From DASQWC01 sp035640475 (GTDB lineage Bacteria > Actinomycetota > JAICYB01): a stretch of 61,004 nt of DNA. The position numbers were made by a program, and so were the translations under genes. Under the pieces are notes generated by a model that saw only the letters and a list, made by a program, of their open reading frames with translations, had not been told where the DNA came from and searched no databases. Positions 34,392-42,337 of the stretch are shown piece by piece. Every line of letters begins with the position of its first letter. Position 1 is the first letter of the stretch. Location of the stretch: NCBI GenBank assembly GCA_035640475.1, contig DASQWC010000213.1, positions 1 through 61,004 of the forward strand, given 5' to 3'.

Positions 34392-35171
34392 GTGGGCAGG
34401 AACCGCGCACATTTGCTCGTCGGTCTGCTGATCCTCGCGTCCGGCGCCGTCTTCTTCGCGAGCGCAGCCAGTGCGAATCACGTCTCGGGGCGCACATACA
34501 CGGGAACGTTCAGCGGGACGCCCAGCGGAACCGTGTCCCTGACCATCAACTCCGCAGGAACGCTCGTGACGTCTTTTACCGTCGACGTGACCGATACCGC
34601 TACCTTGCCTTGTCCGGCCATCACGATCTCCGACATCACGATCGGCACGACGGGCACGCACGACCTGACAACGAAGTCCAATGCGGGGCTGACGCTCGTC
34701 TCGGGCACGTTCCCAACAGCGACGACGGCTACCGGCACGTTCACTATCGACCTCACTCCCGACTCGGGTTGCGAGGTCACCACGGCTAGGGCTTTCTCGA
34801 CAGCTCTTCAGGCAACGCCGAGCCCAACCGCGACGGCAACTGCGACGCCCACTGCGACGCCCACCGCGACGCCCGTCCGGACGGCTTCGCCGATTCCGAC
34901 CGTCGCTCCGACCGCAACGCCTTCCAGCAAGCTTCCGGTGAATGGTGCTCCGACGGCAGTCATCGCGTTGTCGGGCGTCACCCTTCTCGAGCTCGGCTAC
35001 GGGTTGCGTCTGCTTGCGAGGCGGCTCCAACTGCGAGCGAGGGCCGTTCCGCTGTACCTGCTGCGGAAGCTCGTCCGGGCGCAGAGCGCCGGCAGCAACG
35101 AAGTGAAGCTGATGGACGGTGTGTACCTCGTCCGTCGCCCGCGCGACGGCGAGCCGCCGTCCGAGTCCTAG
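34392..35171 (+). CDS. Surface protein with TPTA stalk and LPxTG-like (LPVNG) C-terminus
   Basis: 259 residues from GTG 34392, chosen because GGAAGGA lies 7 bases upstream and the signal peptide then starts cleanly (VGRNRAHLLVGLLILASG...ASA); ATG 34371 is the alternative. A beta-rich domain with two Cys (TLPCPAI, SGCEVT) is followed by a TPTATP stalk, then LPVNG, a membrane segment (TAVIALSGVTLLELGYGL) and a basic tail of about 50 residues. The plan matches the LPXTG protein at 3102, but the motif is degenerate and the inside tail even longer, so membrane anchoring may replace sortase anchoring. Confidence 0.75.
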   Translation: MGRNRAHLLVGLLILASGAVFFASAASANHVSGRTYTGTFSGTPSGTVSLTINSAGTLVTSFTVDVTDTATLPCPAITISDITIGTTGTHDLTTKSNAGLTLVSGTFPTATTATGTFTIDLTPDSGCEVTTARAFSTALQATPSPTATATATPTATPTATPVRTASPIPTVAPTATPSSKLPVNGAPTAVIALSGVTLLELGYGLRLLARRLQLRARAVPLYLLRKLVRAQSAGSNEVKLMDGVYLVRRPRDGEPPSES

Positions 35172-35347
35172 CGTCTCGCCGACGAGCGTCCGCGCTTCTT
35201 CGCGCGCACCGCGGTGTCGTAGTAGGCGTACTCGCTGCCCGACATGTCCATCGGAACGGCATTGAGGACGACTCCGAGGCCTTCCGCCCACCTTGCGAAC
35301 GAGCTCGGCGGGTTCTTAGGTTGATCGCGCCGCGTCTGCTTGATGCG
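35168..35347 (-). pseudogene. C-terminal remnant of a Wzz/BY-kinase-type polysaccharide protein
   Basis: Reading the minus strand, the frame ends ...GVVLNAVPMDMSGSEY, AYYDTAVRAKK, then a basic tail and TAG. This is the typical C-terminus of bacterial tyrosine kinases/polysaccharide co-polymerases (GVVLN strand, Tyr-containing tail). Only about 60 residues (from about TRRDQ) look real; upstream the similarity stops and no start or kinase motifs exist. Its stop still overlaps the stop of the neighbouring surface-protein gene as CTAG, so the 3' junction is native. Confidence 0.6.
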
Positions 35348-35383
35348 CGTTGTTTCGTGCTGGGGGACCGGCAGCGCATCTAG

Positions 35384-35506
35384 GGAGTTTCTGTGCGCGA
35401 TGGCGCGGCCGACGGGATCGTCAAGCCTGTCAGCTCTACGACGACCGACTTCGACGAAGGACTACGCCGGACGATCGAGTGGTTTCGCTCGCTAACCGCT
35501 AGTTAG
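35384..35506 (+). pseudogene. C-terminal remnant of a sugar-nucleotide epimerase/dehydratase
   Basis: On the plus strand the last codons read TDFDEGLRRTIEWFRSLTAS and stop at TAG 35504. An EGLRRTIEWFR-type ending is characteristic of NAD-dependent sugar epimerases/decarboxylases of the extended SDR family. An in-frame TAG at 35381-35383 bounds the fragment, so no more than about 40 residues remain. The 3' end still overlaps the stop of the convergent zinc-ribbon gene as TTAG. Confidence 0.5.
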
Positions 35507-35832
35507 GAGCGGGCCTTCTCTAGGTCCTCGGCCCCCGCGTACTCCTCTTCAACGCGGCGGCGGAGGTTTTCGATCTCGTCGGCGAGGGTCGAATCCTCGG
35601 CGGCGGCCCCGACCGAGCGGGTGCGTACGAACCAGTGGACGTAGCCGCACTGCTCGCACACGAAGCAGTCGGCCCTGGAGTTCGTCCAGTCCTGGCCGAA
35701 CAGCGAAGCCCCCGTCGTCAGGCGCGCCTCACGCCGGAAGAACCGGGTGAAGTCGCAGACCTGGCAGCGGAGCTGTCGTCCGGCGATGCGGACTTCGCGC
35801 GCCTCTACGCTCGAAACGGTCATCTGCTTCAC
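35503..35832 (-). CDS. Zinc-ribbon protein (YpzJ/COG3478-like)
   Basis: 109 residues. RCQVC at about 22-26 and CEQCG at about 59-63 form a four-Cys zinc ribbon, separated by LTTGASLFGQDWTNSRADCF, matching the TTG-S-LF-I-HN-F pattern of YpzJ-like predicted nucleic-acid-binding proteins. The C-terminal third is an acidic helix (LADEIENLRRRVEEEY). GTG 35832 or ATG 35823 is the start. Function unknown beyond likely zinc binding. Confidence 0.75.
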   Translation of the reverse strand: MKQMTVSSVEAREVRIAGRQLRCQVCDFTRFFRREARLTTGASLFGQDWTNSRADCFVCEQCGYVHWFVRTRSVGAAAEDSTLADEIENLRRRVEEEYAGAEDLEKARS

Positions 35833-35933
35833 AAATGAGCATACGTCGTCCCGGCCGTCTCGACCACCCCTCGGTCGGCGCAGGAGGCTATGGTCCCGTC
35901 GGCCTTCCCCTCACGGTGAAACGAGGTGGAACA

Positions 35934-36197
35934 ATGGCCCTGACGAATGTCGAGCTTTATGAAGCGCTCAAGGGGAGCATTCCCGAAGAAGCCGCGCGGA
36001 TGATCGCTGAAGTCGTTCCGCCCGCGAGGGACTTGGCAACGAAGCTCGACATCGCTGAGGTCAAGCGAGAGGTGACCGAGCTTCGAGCCGAAATGCATCT
36101 GTCGGCGACCCGAACAATCCAGTGGATTCTCGGTGTGACAGTTCCATTGTTCGTCGGCACATGGGGTTCAGTGGTCGCCGTCCTTCTCAAGGGGTAG
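35934..36197 (+). CDS. Small coiled-coil protein with C-terminal membrane anchor, 87 aa
   Basis: 87 residues. An N-terminal helix (LTNVELYEALKGSIPEEAARMIAEVV), a coiled coil (LDIAEVKREVTELRAEM) and a C-terminal membrane segment (WILGVTVPLFVGTWGSVVAVLL). The plan resembles DUF1640/Bdr-like tail-anchored coiled-coil proteins. AGGTGG precedes ATG 35934. It lies 9 bases upstream of purN. Confidence 0.65.
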   Translation: MALTNVELYEALKGSIPEEAARMIAEVVPPARDLATKLDIAEVKREVTELRAEMHLSATRTIQWILGVTVPLFVGTWGSVVAVLLKG

Positions 36198-36206
36198 CTT
36201 CTCGGC

Positions 36207-36857
36207 GTGCTGCGCGTGGCCGTCCTCGCATCGGGAAGAGGGACCAACTTCCAGGCCCTCCAGGACGCCTGCGCCACGGGCTACGCCCCGGCCGAGATCG
36301 CTTGTGTCGTCACGAACAAGCGCAATCCCGGCGTCCGTGAGCTCGCCGAGCGCTCGGGAGTCGAAGTGCTCGTCGTCCCGCACAAGGACCGCGATCCCGA
36401 GGACGTCGACGAGGACATTCTCAGCGCCTACGAAGAGCGCGGCATCGAGTTCGCGTGCAACGCCGGCTACATGCGCATCCGCGGACGCACCTACAGCAAG
36501 GCGATGGAGGGCCGGGTCATGAACGTCCATCCGTCGCTCCTCCCCGCCTTCCCCGGCGCCCACCCGATCCAGGACGCGTGGGATTGGGGCGTGAAGACGT
36601 CCGGCGTGACGATCCACTTCGCCAACGAAGATCTCGACATGGGGCCGATCGTGCTGCAGCGCGCCGTGGAGATCACGCCGGACGACACCATCGAGACCTT
36701 CGAGCACAAGATCCATCTGATGGAGTACGTCCTGTATCCGAAGGCGCTCAAGCTCTACGCCGAAGGTGCACTGCGCATTGAGGGACGGCGAGTCGTCGTC
36801 ACGAAGGACGTCCCCGACCCGCCGTGGGCCGGTTCGCTGCCGCCGGGGCTCGCCTGA
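36207..36857 (+). CDS. purN: Phosphoribosylglycinamide formyltransferase
   Basis: 216 residues. It transfers a formyl group from 10-formyl-THF to GAR in purine synthesis. N-terminal VAVLASGRGTNFQAL binds the phosphate; catalytic Asn, His and Asp are in FACNAGYMR, MNVHPSLLPAFPG and ANEDLDMGPIV. GTG 36207 gives a normal N-terminus. The stop and the purH start share a base (TGATG), so the two are translationally coupled. Confidence 0.95.
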   Translation: MLRVAVLASGRGTNFQALQDACATGYAPAEIACVVTNKRNPGVRELAERSGVEVLVVPHKDRDPEDVDEDILSAYEERGIEFACNAGYMRIRGRTYSKAMEGRVMNVHPSLLPAFPGAHPIQDAWDWGVKTSGVTIHFANEDLDMGPIVLQRAVEITPDDTIETFEHKIHLMEYVLYPKALKLYAEGALRIEGRRVVVTKDVPDPPWAGSLPPGLA

Positions 36858-38374
36858 TGCGCGCGCTCATCTCCGTCTACGACAGGACGGGACTGATCGA
36901 GCTCGCACAAGCGCTCACAGATGCGGGCTGGGACATCGTCTCGTCCGGCGGTACGGGAAAGACGCTGCAGGACGCCGGCATCCCCGTCACGCAGGTCGCC
37001 GACGTCACCGAGTTCCCGGAGATGCTCGACGGACGCGTGAAGACCCTGCACCCGCGCATCCACGCCGGCATCCTCGCCGACCGCACGAAGCCGGACCATC
37101 TCAAGACGATCGAGGAGCACGGCATCGCGCCGATCGATCTCGTCGTCTCCAACCTCTATCCGTTCGACAAGCGCGTGACCGACGACACGCCGTCCGACGA
37201 AGCGATCGAGCTCATCGACGTGGGCGGGCCGTCGATGGTCCGCGCGGCGGCCAAGAACCACGAGTCGGTCGCCGTCGTCGTCGATCCGGACGACTACAGC
37301 ACGATCGTCGAGGAGATCCGCGCCGGTGGCATCACGGCCGACACTCGCCGCCGGCTGGCCGGCAAGGCCTTTGCGACGCTCTCCGCCTACGACGGCGCCA
37401 TCGCGCAGTGGTTCGCGCAGGATCAGCTGCCCGAGCGCCTCAACGAGAGCGCAGACCGTTTGGAGGTTCTTCGTTACGGCGAGAACCCGCACCAGCGCGC
37501 GGCCGCGTACCGCCTGGGCGGTGGGCTTCGCGGTGTCGCGTCTGCCGAGCAGCTCCAGGGCAAGGAGCTTTCGTTCATCAATTACCTGGACCTCGACGCC
37601 GCTTTCCGTCTGGCGACGGCCTTCGAGGAGCCGGCCGCGTGCATCGTCAAGCACACCTCGCCGTGCGGCGCGGCGACGGCGGACGACATCGACGAGGCGT
37701 ACCGCCTCGCCTTCGAGTGCGACACCCGCTCGGCCTTCGGAGGGATCATCGGGTTGAACCGGGCGATGACGCGCGGCGTCGTCGATCAGATCCGCGAGGC
37801 CGACCTGTTCGTCGAGTGCATCGTCGCCCCCGAGTTCGAGCCCGATGCGCTCGAGCTCCTGCGCAAGCGCAAGAACCTGCGTCTCATGAAGCTTCCGGTC
37901 GAGCAGTGGACGCTCGATCGCCGCGAGATCCGCTCGATCTCCGGCGGGCTGCTCGTCCAGGAGATCGACGCCGTCCGCGACGACCGCACGAAGATGCAGG
38001 TGCCGACGAAGCGGCAGCCCTCTGAGAGCGAGTGGGACGACCTCCTGTTCGCCTGGACGGTGTGCGCGCGAGTGAAATCGAACTCGATCGTCGTCGCCAA
38101 CGCACGTCAGGCCGTCGGCATCGGCGCCGGGCAGATGTCGCGAGTCGAAGCGTTCGAGATCGCGGTCAAGCGCGCGGGGGACCGGGCCAAGGGCTCGGTG
38201 GCGGCGTCGGAGGCGTTGCTGCCGTTTGCCGACAACGTCGAGGTGGGCGCCCAGGCCGGCGTCACCGCGATCATTCAGCCGGGCGGATCGGCCCGCGACG
38301 ACGAGGTGGTCGCCGCCGCCGATGCCGCCGGACTTGCGATGGTGTTCACCGGCGTGCGCCATTTCTGGCACTGA
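36857..38374 (+). CDS. purH: Bifunctional AICAR transformylase/IMP cyclohydrolase
   Basis: 505 residues from ATG 36857. The N-terminal MGS-like IMP cyclohydrolase domain (RALISVYDRTGLIEL, SSGGTGKTL, VTEFPEMLDGRVKTLHPRIHAGIL) precedes the AICAR formyltransferase domain (RYGENPHQRAA, CIVKHTSPCGAA with the catalytic Lys-His, FGGIIGLN, VKSNSIVVA, ending GVRHFWH). It performs the last two steps to IMP. Coupled to purN through TGATG. Confidence 0.97.
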   Translation: MRALISVYDRTGLIELAQALTDAGWDIVSSGGTGKTLQDAGIPVTQVADVTEFPEMLDGRVKTLHPRIHAGILADRTKPDHLKTIEEHGIAPIDLVVSNLYPFDKRVTDDTPSDEAIELIDVGGPSMVRAAAKNHESVAVVVDPDDYSTIVEEIRAGGITADTRRRLAGKAFATLSAYDGAIAQWFAQDQLPERLNESADRLEVLRYGENPHQRAAAYRLGGGLRGVASAEQLQGKELSFINYLDLDAAFRLATAFEEPAACIVKHTSPCGAATADDIDEAYRLAFECDTRSAFGGIIGLNRAMTRGVVDQIREADLFVECIVAPEFEPDALELLRKRKNLRLMKLPVEQWTLDRREIRSISGGLLVQEIDAVRDDRTKMQVPTKRQPSESEWDDLLFAWTVCARVKSNSIVVANARQAVGIGAGQMSRVEAFEIAVKRAGDRAKGSVAASEALLPFADNVEVGAQAGVTAIIQPGGSARDDEVVAAADAAGLAMVFTGVRHFWH

Positions 38375-38453
38375 CTCCGCAGGTCGCAAGCGCTGTTCAC
38401 AATGTTGCGTAGAGTGCTTGTCCGCGGGGTACACCTACGTTAGGGTGCCCGTG

Positions 38454-38819
38454 ATGAGGAGCCGATCGAAGGGAATCGTTGCCGCGGCGGCGCTCGCGCT
38501 TGCGTGCGCGCTGCCCGGCGCGGCCTCGGCCGAGACCGACGTCGTCCTCTCCAACGAGAGCCGGGGTACCGAGGTCCACACCGGAGAGGCGCACGTCGTC
38601 AACGGAACCCAGACTTCGAGCAGCTCCGACGTCGACCCGTCGCAGGCCGCCACGGCGAACACCGGCGCCCAGGCCGACGGCTCAGTGACGGCGGTTGCTC
38701 CGACAACAGCGGCACCGGCGGCAAGCGCGGCGACTTCCGAAGAGCCGACACAAGTCGCCCGCGCCGTCGAAACACTCTTCGTCGGCCTCCCGGCCGGCGG
38801 CACCACCGTCACGCCCTAG
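38454..38819 (+). CDS. Small secreted Ala/Thr/Ser-rich protein
   Basis: 121 residues with a signal peptide (MRSRSKGIVAAAALALACALPGAASA) and a low-complexity mature part (SSSSDVD, TAAPAASAATS) without Cys. Start ATG 38454, or GTG 38451 immediately before it; TAGGGTG lies upstream. No family recognised. The TAG overlaps the convergent FAD-enzyme stop as CTAG. Confidence 0.7.
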   Translation: MRSRSKGIVAAAALALACALPGAASAETDVVLSNESRGTEVHTGEAHVVNGTQTSSSSDVDPSQAATANTGAQADGSVTAVAPTTAAPAASAATSEEPTQVARAVETLFVGLPAGGTTVTP

Positions 38820-40237
38820 CGGAGCCTTCGCAGAGCCGCTCGCGCAGCGTAGTACCCGCTCATGCCGTGCACGCCCGGGCCCGGCGGCGTCGACGACGAG
38901 CACAGATAGATCCCCGGATGCGGCGTCGTGTACGGCGACAGGCGCAGCGTCGGCCGTCCGATGATCTGGCGAAGATCGGCCTGTCCGGCAGCGATGTCGC
39001 CGCCGACGTAGTTGCCGTTGTACGCCTCGATGTCGACGGCCGTCCGGACGCTTCGCGCCAGCACCAGATCGCGAAAGCCGGGAGCGAAGCGCTCCATCTG
39101 GCTCTCGATCACATCGGTCATGTCGAGCGTCGAACCGTTCGGCACGTGACAGTACGCCCAGCCCGTGTGCTTCCCGGCCGGCGCGCGTGAGTCGTCGAAC
39201 AGGCTTTGCTGCGCGACGATGACCCACGGCCGCTGGGGATGCTCGCCGCGCGCGACGGCCGCCTCTCCCGCCGCGATCTCCTCGAGCGTGCCGCCGCAGT
39301 GCACCGTTCCCGCGCCGGCGCACGCGGCGGCTTTCCACGGGATCGGCCCGTCGAGCGCCCAGTCGATCTTGAAGACGCCGGCGCCGTAGCGGAACCGCGA
39401 GATCCGCTGCCGGTAGCCGGCCGAGAGCTGATCGCCGGCGATCTCGACGAGCTGCCTGGGTGAGAGGTCGAACAGGTAGACGCGCGCCGGCGGGAGCTCG
39501 CGGAACGCGGTGATACGGCTTCCGGTTTGAATGCGCCCGCCGATCGACCACAGATAACGGGCGAGCGCGTCGACGATGGCTTGCGAGCCGCCGCGCGGAA
39601 GCGGCCAGCCGGACGCATGGCCGAGCAGCTGGAAGACGAGGCCGACCGCGCCGGTCGGTCTGGTCTCCAGCGGGACGAGCGTGTGCGCGGCGTTGCCGGC
39701 CAACAGAGCCCGCGCGCGTTCGCCGGTGAACACAGATCGGGCGAGCGACGCCGCCGGACGCATCGCGTATAGGCCGAGGCGCAGCATCACGAACGGATTG
39801 CGCGGGATGCGCACGACCGGGCCGAGGAACCCGTAGGTGAGGGCTTCGGCGTTGCGAACGAGCGGCTCCATGAGCTTGCGGTAGGCGGCGGCGTCCTCGC
39901 CGAGCGTCTCGGCGCTCACGTCGACGGAGCGATCGAGGACGGCGGCCGAGCCGTCGTCCAGCGGGTGGGCCAGCGGCAACGTCGGGTGGATCCACTCGAG
40001 GCCGTACTCGTCGAGGGGCAGCGTGCGGAAGTAGGGCGAGGCGATGCCCATCGGGTGGATGGACGAGCAGACGTCGTGACGGTAGCCGGGGAGCGTCAGC
40101 TCGGCCGTGCGGGCGCCGCCGCCGATCGACTCGGCCGCCTCGAGAACGAGAACCGACCGTTGGTTGCGCGCGATCTCGACGGCGGCCGCGAGCCCGTTCG
40201 GCCCGGCGCCGACGACGACGGCGTCGTAACTGCTCAC
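38816..40237 (-). CDS. FAD-dependent oxidoreductase, phytoene-dehydrogenase-like
   Basis: 473 residues. The dinucleotide-binding N-terminus VVVGAGPNGLAAAVEIA and EAAESIGGGART, and the C-terminal FAD motif (GIYLCSSSTPPGPGVHGMSGYYAA), place it in the CrtI/COG1233 flavin amine-oxidoreductase group. No carotenoid genes are near, so a carotene-desaturase role is not supported; these COG1233 proteins are commonly of unknown substrate. GTG 40237. Confidence 0.87.
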   Translation of the reverse strand: MSSYDAVVVGAGPNGLAAAVEIARNQRSVLVLEAAESIGGGARTAELTLPGYRHDVCSSIHPMGIASPYFRTLPLDEYGLEWIHPTLPLAHPLDDGSAAVLDRSVDVSAETLGEDAAAYRKLMEPLVRNAEALTYGFLGPVVRIPRNPFVMLRLGLYAMRPAASLARSVFTGERARALLAGNAAHTLVPLETRPTGAVGLVFQLLGHASGWPLPRGGSQAIVDALARYLWSIGGRIQTGSRITAFRELPPARVYLFDLSPRQLVEIAGDQLSAGYRQRISRFRYGAGVFKIDWALDGPIPWKAAACAGAGTVHCGGTLEEIAAGEAAVARGEHPQRPWVIVAQQSLFDDSRAPAGKHTGWAYCHVPNGSTLDMTDVIESQMERFAPGFRDLVLARSVRTAVDIEAYNGNYVGGDIAAGQADLRQIIGRPTLRLSPYTTPHPGIYLCSSSTPPGPGVHGMSGYYAARAALRRLR

Positions 40238-40274
40238 GCCCGATTATCTTTCGCCGTCTGCCTGGGATGCTTCA

Positions 40275-41210
40275 ATGCCCGTGGCTTCCCCTCGACCCTC
40301 GAGGTGGGAGTTGCGCGCATCGATCGGCCTTGTTGCTTCCCGCCAGTTCGGCTTGATCACCGGAAGACAGGCTCTCGAGCTCGGCATGGCGCCTCACATG
40401 ATCCGCAGACAGGCTCAAGCCGGCCGCTGGAAGGAGCTGTACCCGGGCGTCTATTGCATGGCGGGGAGTCCCGCGTCCTTCGAGCAGGCGACGCTGGCCG
40501 CCGTTCTCGCATCCGGGCCGGGAGCTGCGGCCTCACATCGTTCGGCCGGCGGTCTGCTCCGGCTTCGCGGCGTTTCAGCCGTTCTGCCCGAGGTGACGGT
40601 GCCGTACACGCGGAATCCGTCACCACTGGGCGTCCGGATCTACCGGAGCCGCACGATGTGCCGGGCCGACATGACGAAGGTCGGGCCGATCCCGGTCACC
40701 TCGGCGACCCGCACGCTGATCGATCTCGCCGCCGTGCTGGGGGCCGAGTCCGTCGAGAATGCTCTGGACGATGCTCTTCAGCGTCGACTGACTTCGATCG
40801 GCAAGCTCCGTGCGCGCATGGAAGGTGCGCATAAAGGCGTGACCGGCGTGCGGCTCCTCCGTGAGCTCCTCACGGCTCGGAGCAAAGGACATCTCGGCGA
40901 GAGCGCCTTCGAGAACCGGCTGCGTCGAGTGCTCCGCGCGTCCGGATTACCCGCGCCCACGGCGCAGTGCGTCGTCCGGGACGCGGACGGCACCTTCATC
41001 GCTCGTGTCGACTTGGCCTATCCGAAGTTCAAGGTGGCGATCGAGGCGGACGGCTACGCCTTTCACTCCGGGCGACGCGAGTTCGAACGTGACCGCGAGC
41101 GCCAAAACCGGCTGGTCAACGCCGGTTGGCGGGTGCTGCGATTTACGCCGACCCAACTCGATTCAGCCGCGGCAACGGTCGCCGATGCGCTAAGTGTGAA
41201 GCCAAAGTGA
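40275..41210 (+). CDS. AbiEi-type antitoxin head fused to DUF559 endonuclease-like domain
   Basis: 311 residues. The N-terminal wing-helix region (ASRQFGLITGRQALELGMAPHMI, then GRWKELYPGVYCMAG) matches the AbiEi/type IV antitoxin N-terminal domain. The C-terminal part (LGESAFENRLRRVL, ARVDLAYPKFKVAIEADGY, HSGRREFERDRERQNRL) matches the DUF559/Vsr-like restriction-endonuclease fold with E, D and E-x-D candidates. No AbiEii toxin gene is adjacent. Such fusions are common in actinobacteria and poorly understood. Confidence 0.82.
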   Translation: MPVASPRPSRWELRASIGLVASRQFGLITGRQALELGMAPHMIRRQAQAGRWKELYPGVYCMAGSPASFEQATLAAVLASGPGAAASHRSAGGLLRLRGVSAVLPEVTVPYTRNPSPLGVRIYRSRTMCRADMTKVGPIPVTSATRTLIDLAAVLGAESVENALDDALQRRLTSIGKLRARMEGAHKGVTGVRLLRELLTARSKGHLGESAFENRLRRVLRASGLPAPTAQCVVRDADGTFIARVDLAYPKFKVAIEADGYAFHSGRREFERDRERQNRLVNAGWRVLRFTPTQLDSAAATVADALSVKPK

Positions 41211-41235
41211 CGCTCAGAGTCACTCTGGCTTCACA
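41195..41235. terminator. Long inverted repeat at convergent gene ends
   Basis: TGTGAAGCCAAAGTGAC (41195-41211) pairs with GTCACTCTGGCTTCACA (41219-41235) with one mismatch and a 7-base loop. It spans both stop codons of the convergent genes, so it encodes the C-termini of both while likely terminating both. Confidence 0.65.
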
Positions 41236-41966
41236 GAACGGCGCCGGAAGGGGCGAGTAAGCGAATGCAGCAATGTGCGTAGGGCGGCGTTCGACTTGAT
41301 GTTGCGCCATTGCGACCACTGGCGCTTTTTGTCGACGACCGTCCGGGACATCTCGGCCCGGCCCTCGACGCCGAAGTGCCGGGCGAGGTTCTGCAACGTT
41401 CCCTTCCAGAACTTGTCCTCTTGGCGGTGGATGGCCAGCGGCATCATCAGCTCGTAGAAGGGATCTCCCGCACGGATGAGCGCTTGCACTTGCGCGGTCG
41501 TGGTGCCGCCCTCATCGGAGGCCGAGAACGTGATCATGCCGGCGAACAAGTGGCCCTCGGGATTGACGAACGAGAACGAGACGTCGTCGGCGTACAGGAC
41601 GAAGATTCCCGTCGAGAGCTTGGCCGGGCCGCCGACCTTCAGGTTGAGCAGCGCGACATCGCCGGGTGAGATCTCGGTGAGCGGTCCGTAGAACTTCCCG
41701 GCCTTCGGCCAGAACCCGGCGAAGCCCTGCTTCCACTCCTTCACGACCTTCTCGGGGGTCACGCTCGCACCTTCGAGCGCGATCTTGTACGTCTTTTGCC
41801 ACATCTTTCCGAAGCCGCCGGTCATCGCCGCCAGGCGCTTGCCTTCGACGTTCAGGTTGATGGCGTCCTTCGGCACCTCGTGGCCGACGCGCAGCTCGGA
41901 GACGGGCTTCGCCCAGAAGTCCTCGTCGCGCCCTTTGATCTGCTGCGGTTCTTGCTCTTCGGTCAT
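41220..41966 (-). CDS. Conserved hypothetical protein at the end of the partner-switching operon
   Basis: 248 residues, soluble, no signal peptide. Aromatic- and Gly-rich in the middle (GGFGKMWQKTYKI, FVNPEGHLFAGMITFSASD), with a basic C-terminus (SLTRPFRRRSVKPE). I do not recognise the family; a START/SRPBCC-like ligand-binding fold is possible from the strand pattern but unproven. It follows the STAS gene by one base and a good GGGAGGG Shine-Dalgarno, so it is co-expressed and may be the module's effector or target. Confidence 0.75.
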   Translation of the reverse strand: MTEEQEPQQIKGRDEDFWAKPVSELRVGHEVPKDAINLNVEGKRLAAMTGGFGKMWQKTYKIALEGASVTPEKVVKEWKQGFAGFWPKAGKFYGPLTEISPGDVALLNLKVGGPAKLSTGIFVLYADDVSFSFVNPEGHLFAGMITFSASDEGGTTTAQVQALIRAGDPFYELMMPLAIHRQEDKFWKGTLQNLARHFGVEGRAEMSRTVVDKKRQWSQWRNIKSNAALRTLLHSLTRPFRRRSVKPE

Positions 41967-41967
41967 G

Positions 41968-42324
41968 TCACCCTCCCGCGGCTGCGACGGCGTCGGCCTC
42001 CGAGCCGAAGATCTCGATCGCTTCGTCGAGACGCGTCAGCTCGAAGATCTGCTTGTAGTGCTCGGTCAGCCCGAACGCGAGAAGCTTTTGCTTCTGACGG
42101 TTGGCGCGCACGAGCAGCGTGACGAGCAGGCCGATCCCGCCACTGTTCATGTACTCGAGCCCGGTGAAGTTCAGGATCAGCGACTTCGTCGTCGTCTGAG
42201 TTGCTTGCGAGTAGGCGTCCATCAGCACCTGCTCGGATTCGGCGGTGATATCGCCGCTCACGTCGATGATCGACGTCGCTTCGTCGGCGTTGCGGACATC
42301 CAGGTTCAGTGTTCCCTGCGTCAT
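41968..42324 (-). CDS. STAS-domain anti-sigma factor antagonist (RsbV-like), copy 2
   Basis: 118 residues. A single STAS domain; the phosphorylatable Ser is in YMNSGGIGLL. In partner switching the unphosphorylated form captures the anti-sigma kinase. AAGGAGGG precedes ATG 42324. It is 13 bases downstream of its paralogue; the conserved ...TEHYKQIFELTRLDEAIEIF / SDHYKEIFEITRISDFVTMF endings show the two copies are homologous. Confidence 0.92.
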   Translation of the reverse strand: MTQGTLNLDVRNADEATSIIDVSGDITAESEQVLMDAYSQATQTTTKSLILNFTGLEYMNSGGIGLLVTLLVRANRQKQKLLAFGLTEHYKQIFELTRLDEAIEIFGSEADAVAAAGG

Positions 42325-42337
42325 GACTCCCTCCTTC

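Noticed and set aside
35168..35506. One or two intact small genes in the gap
   Set aside because: Neither frame has a plausible start or a complete domain; both match only the C-termini of much larger polysaccharide proteins.
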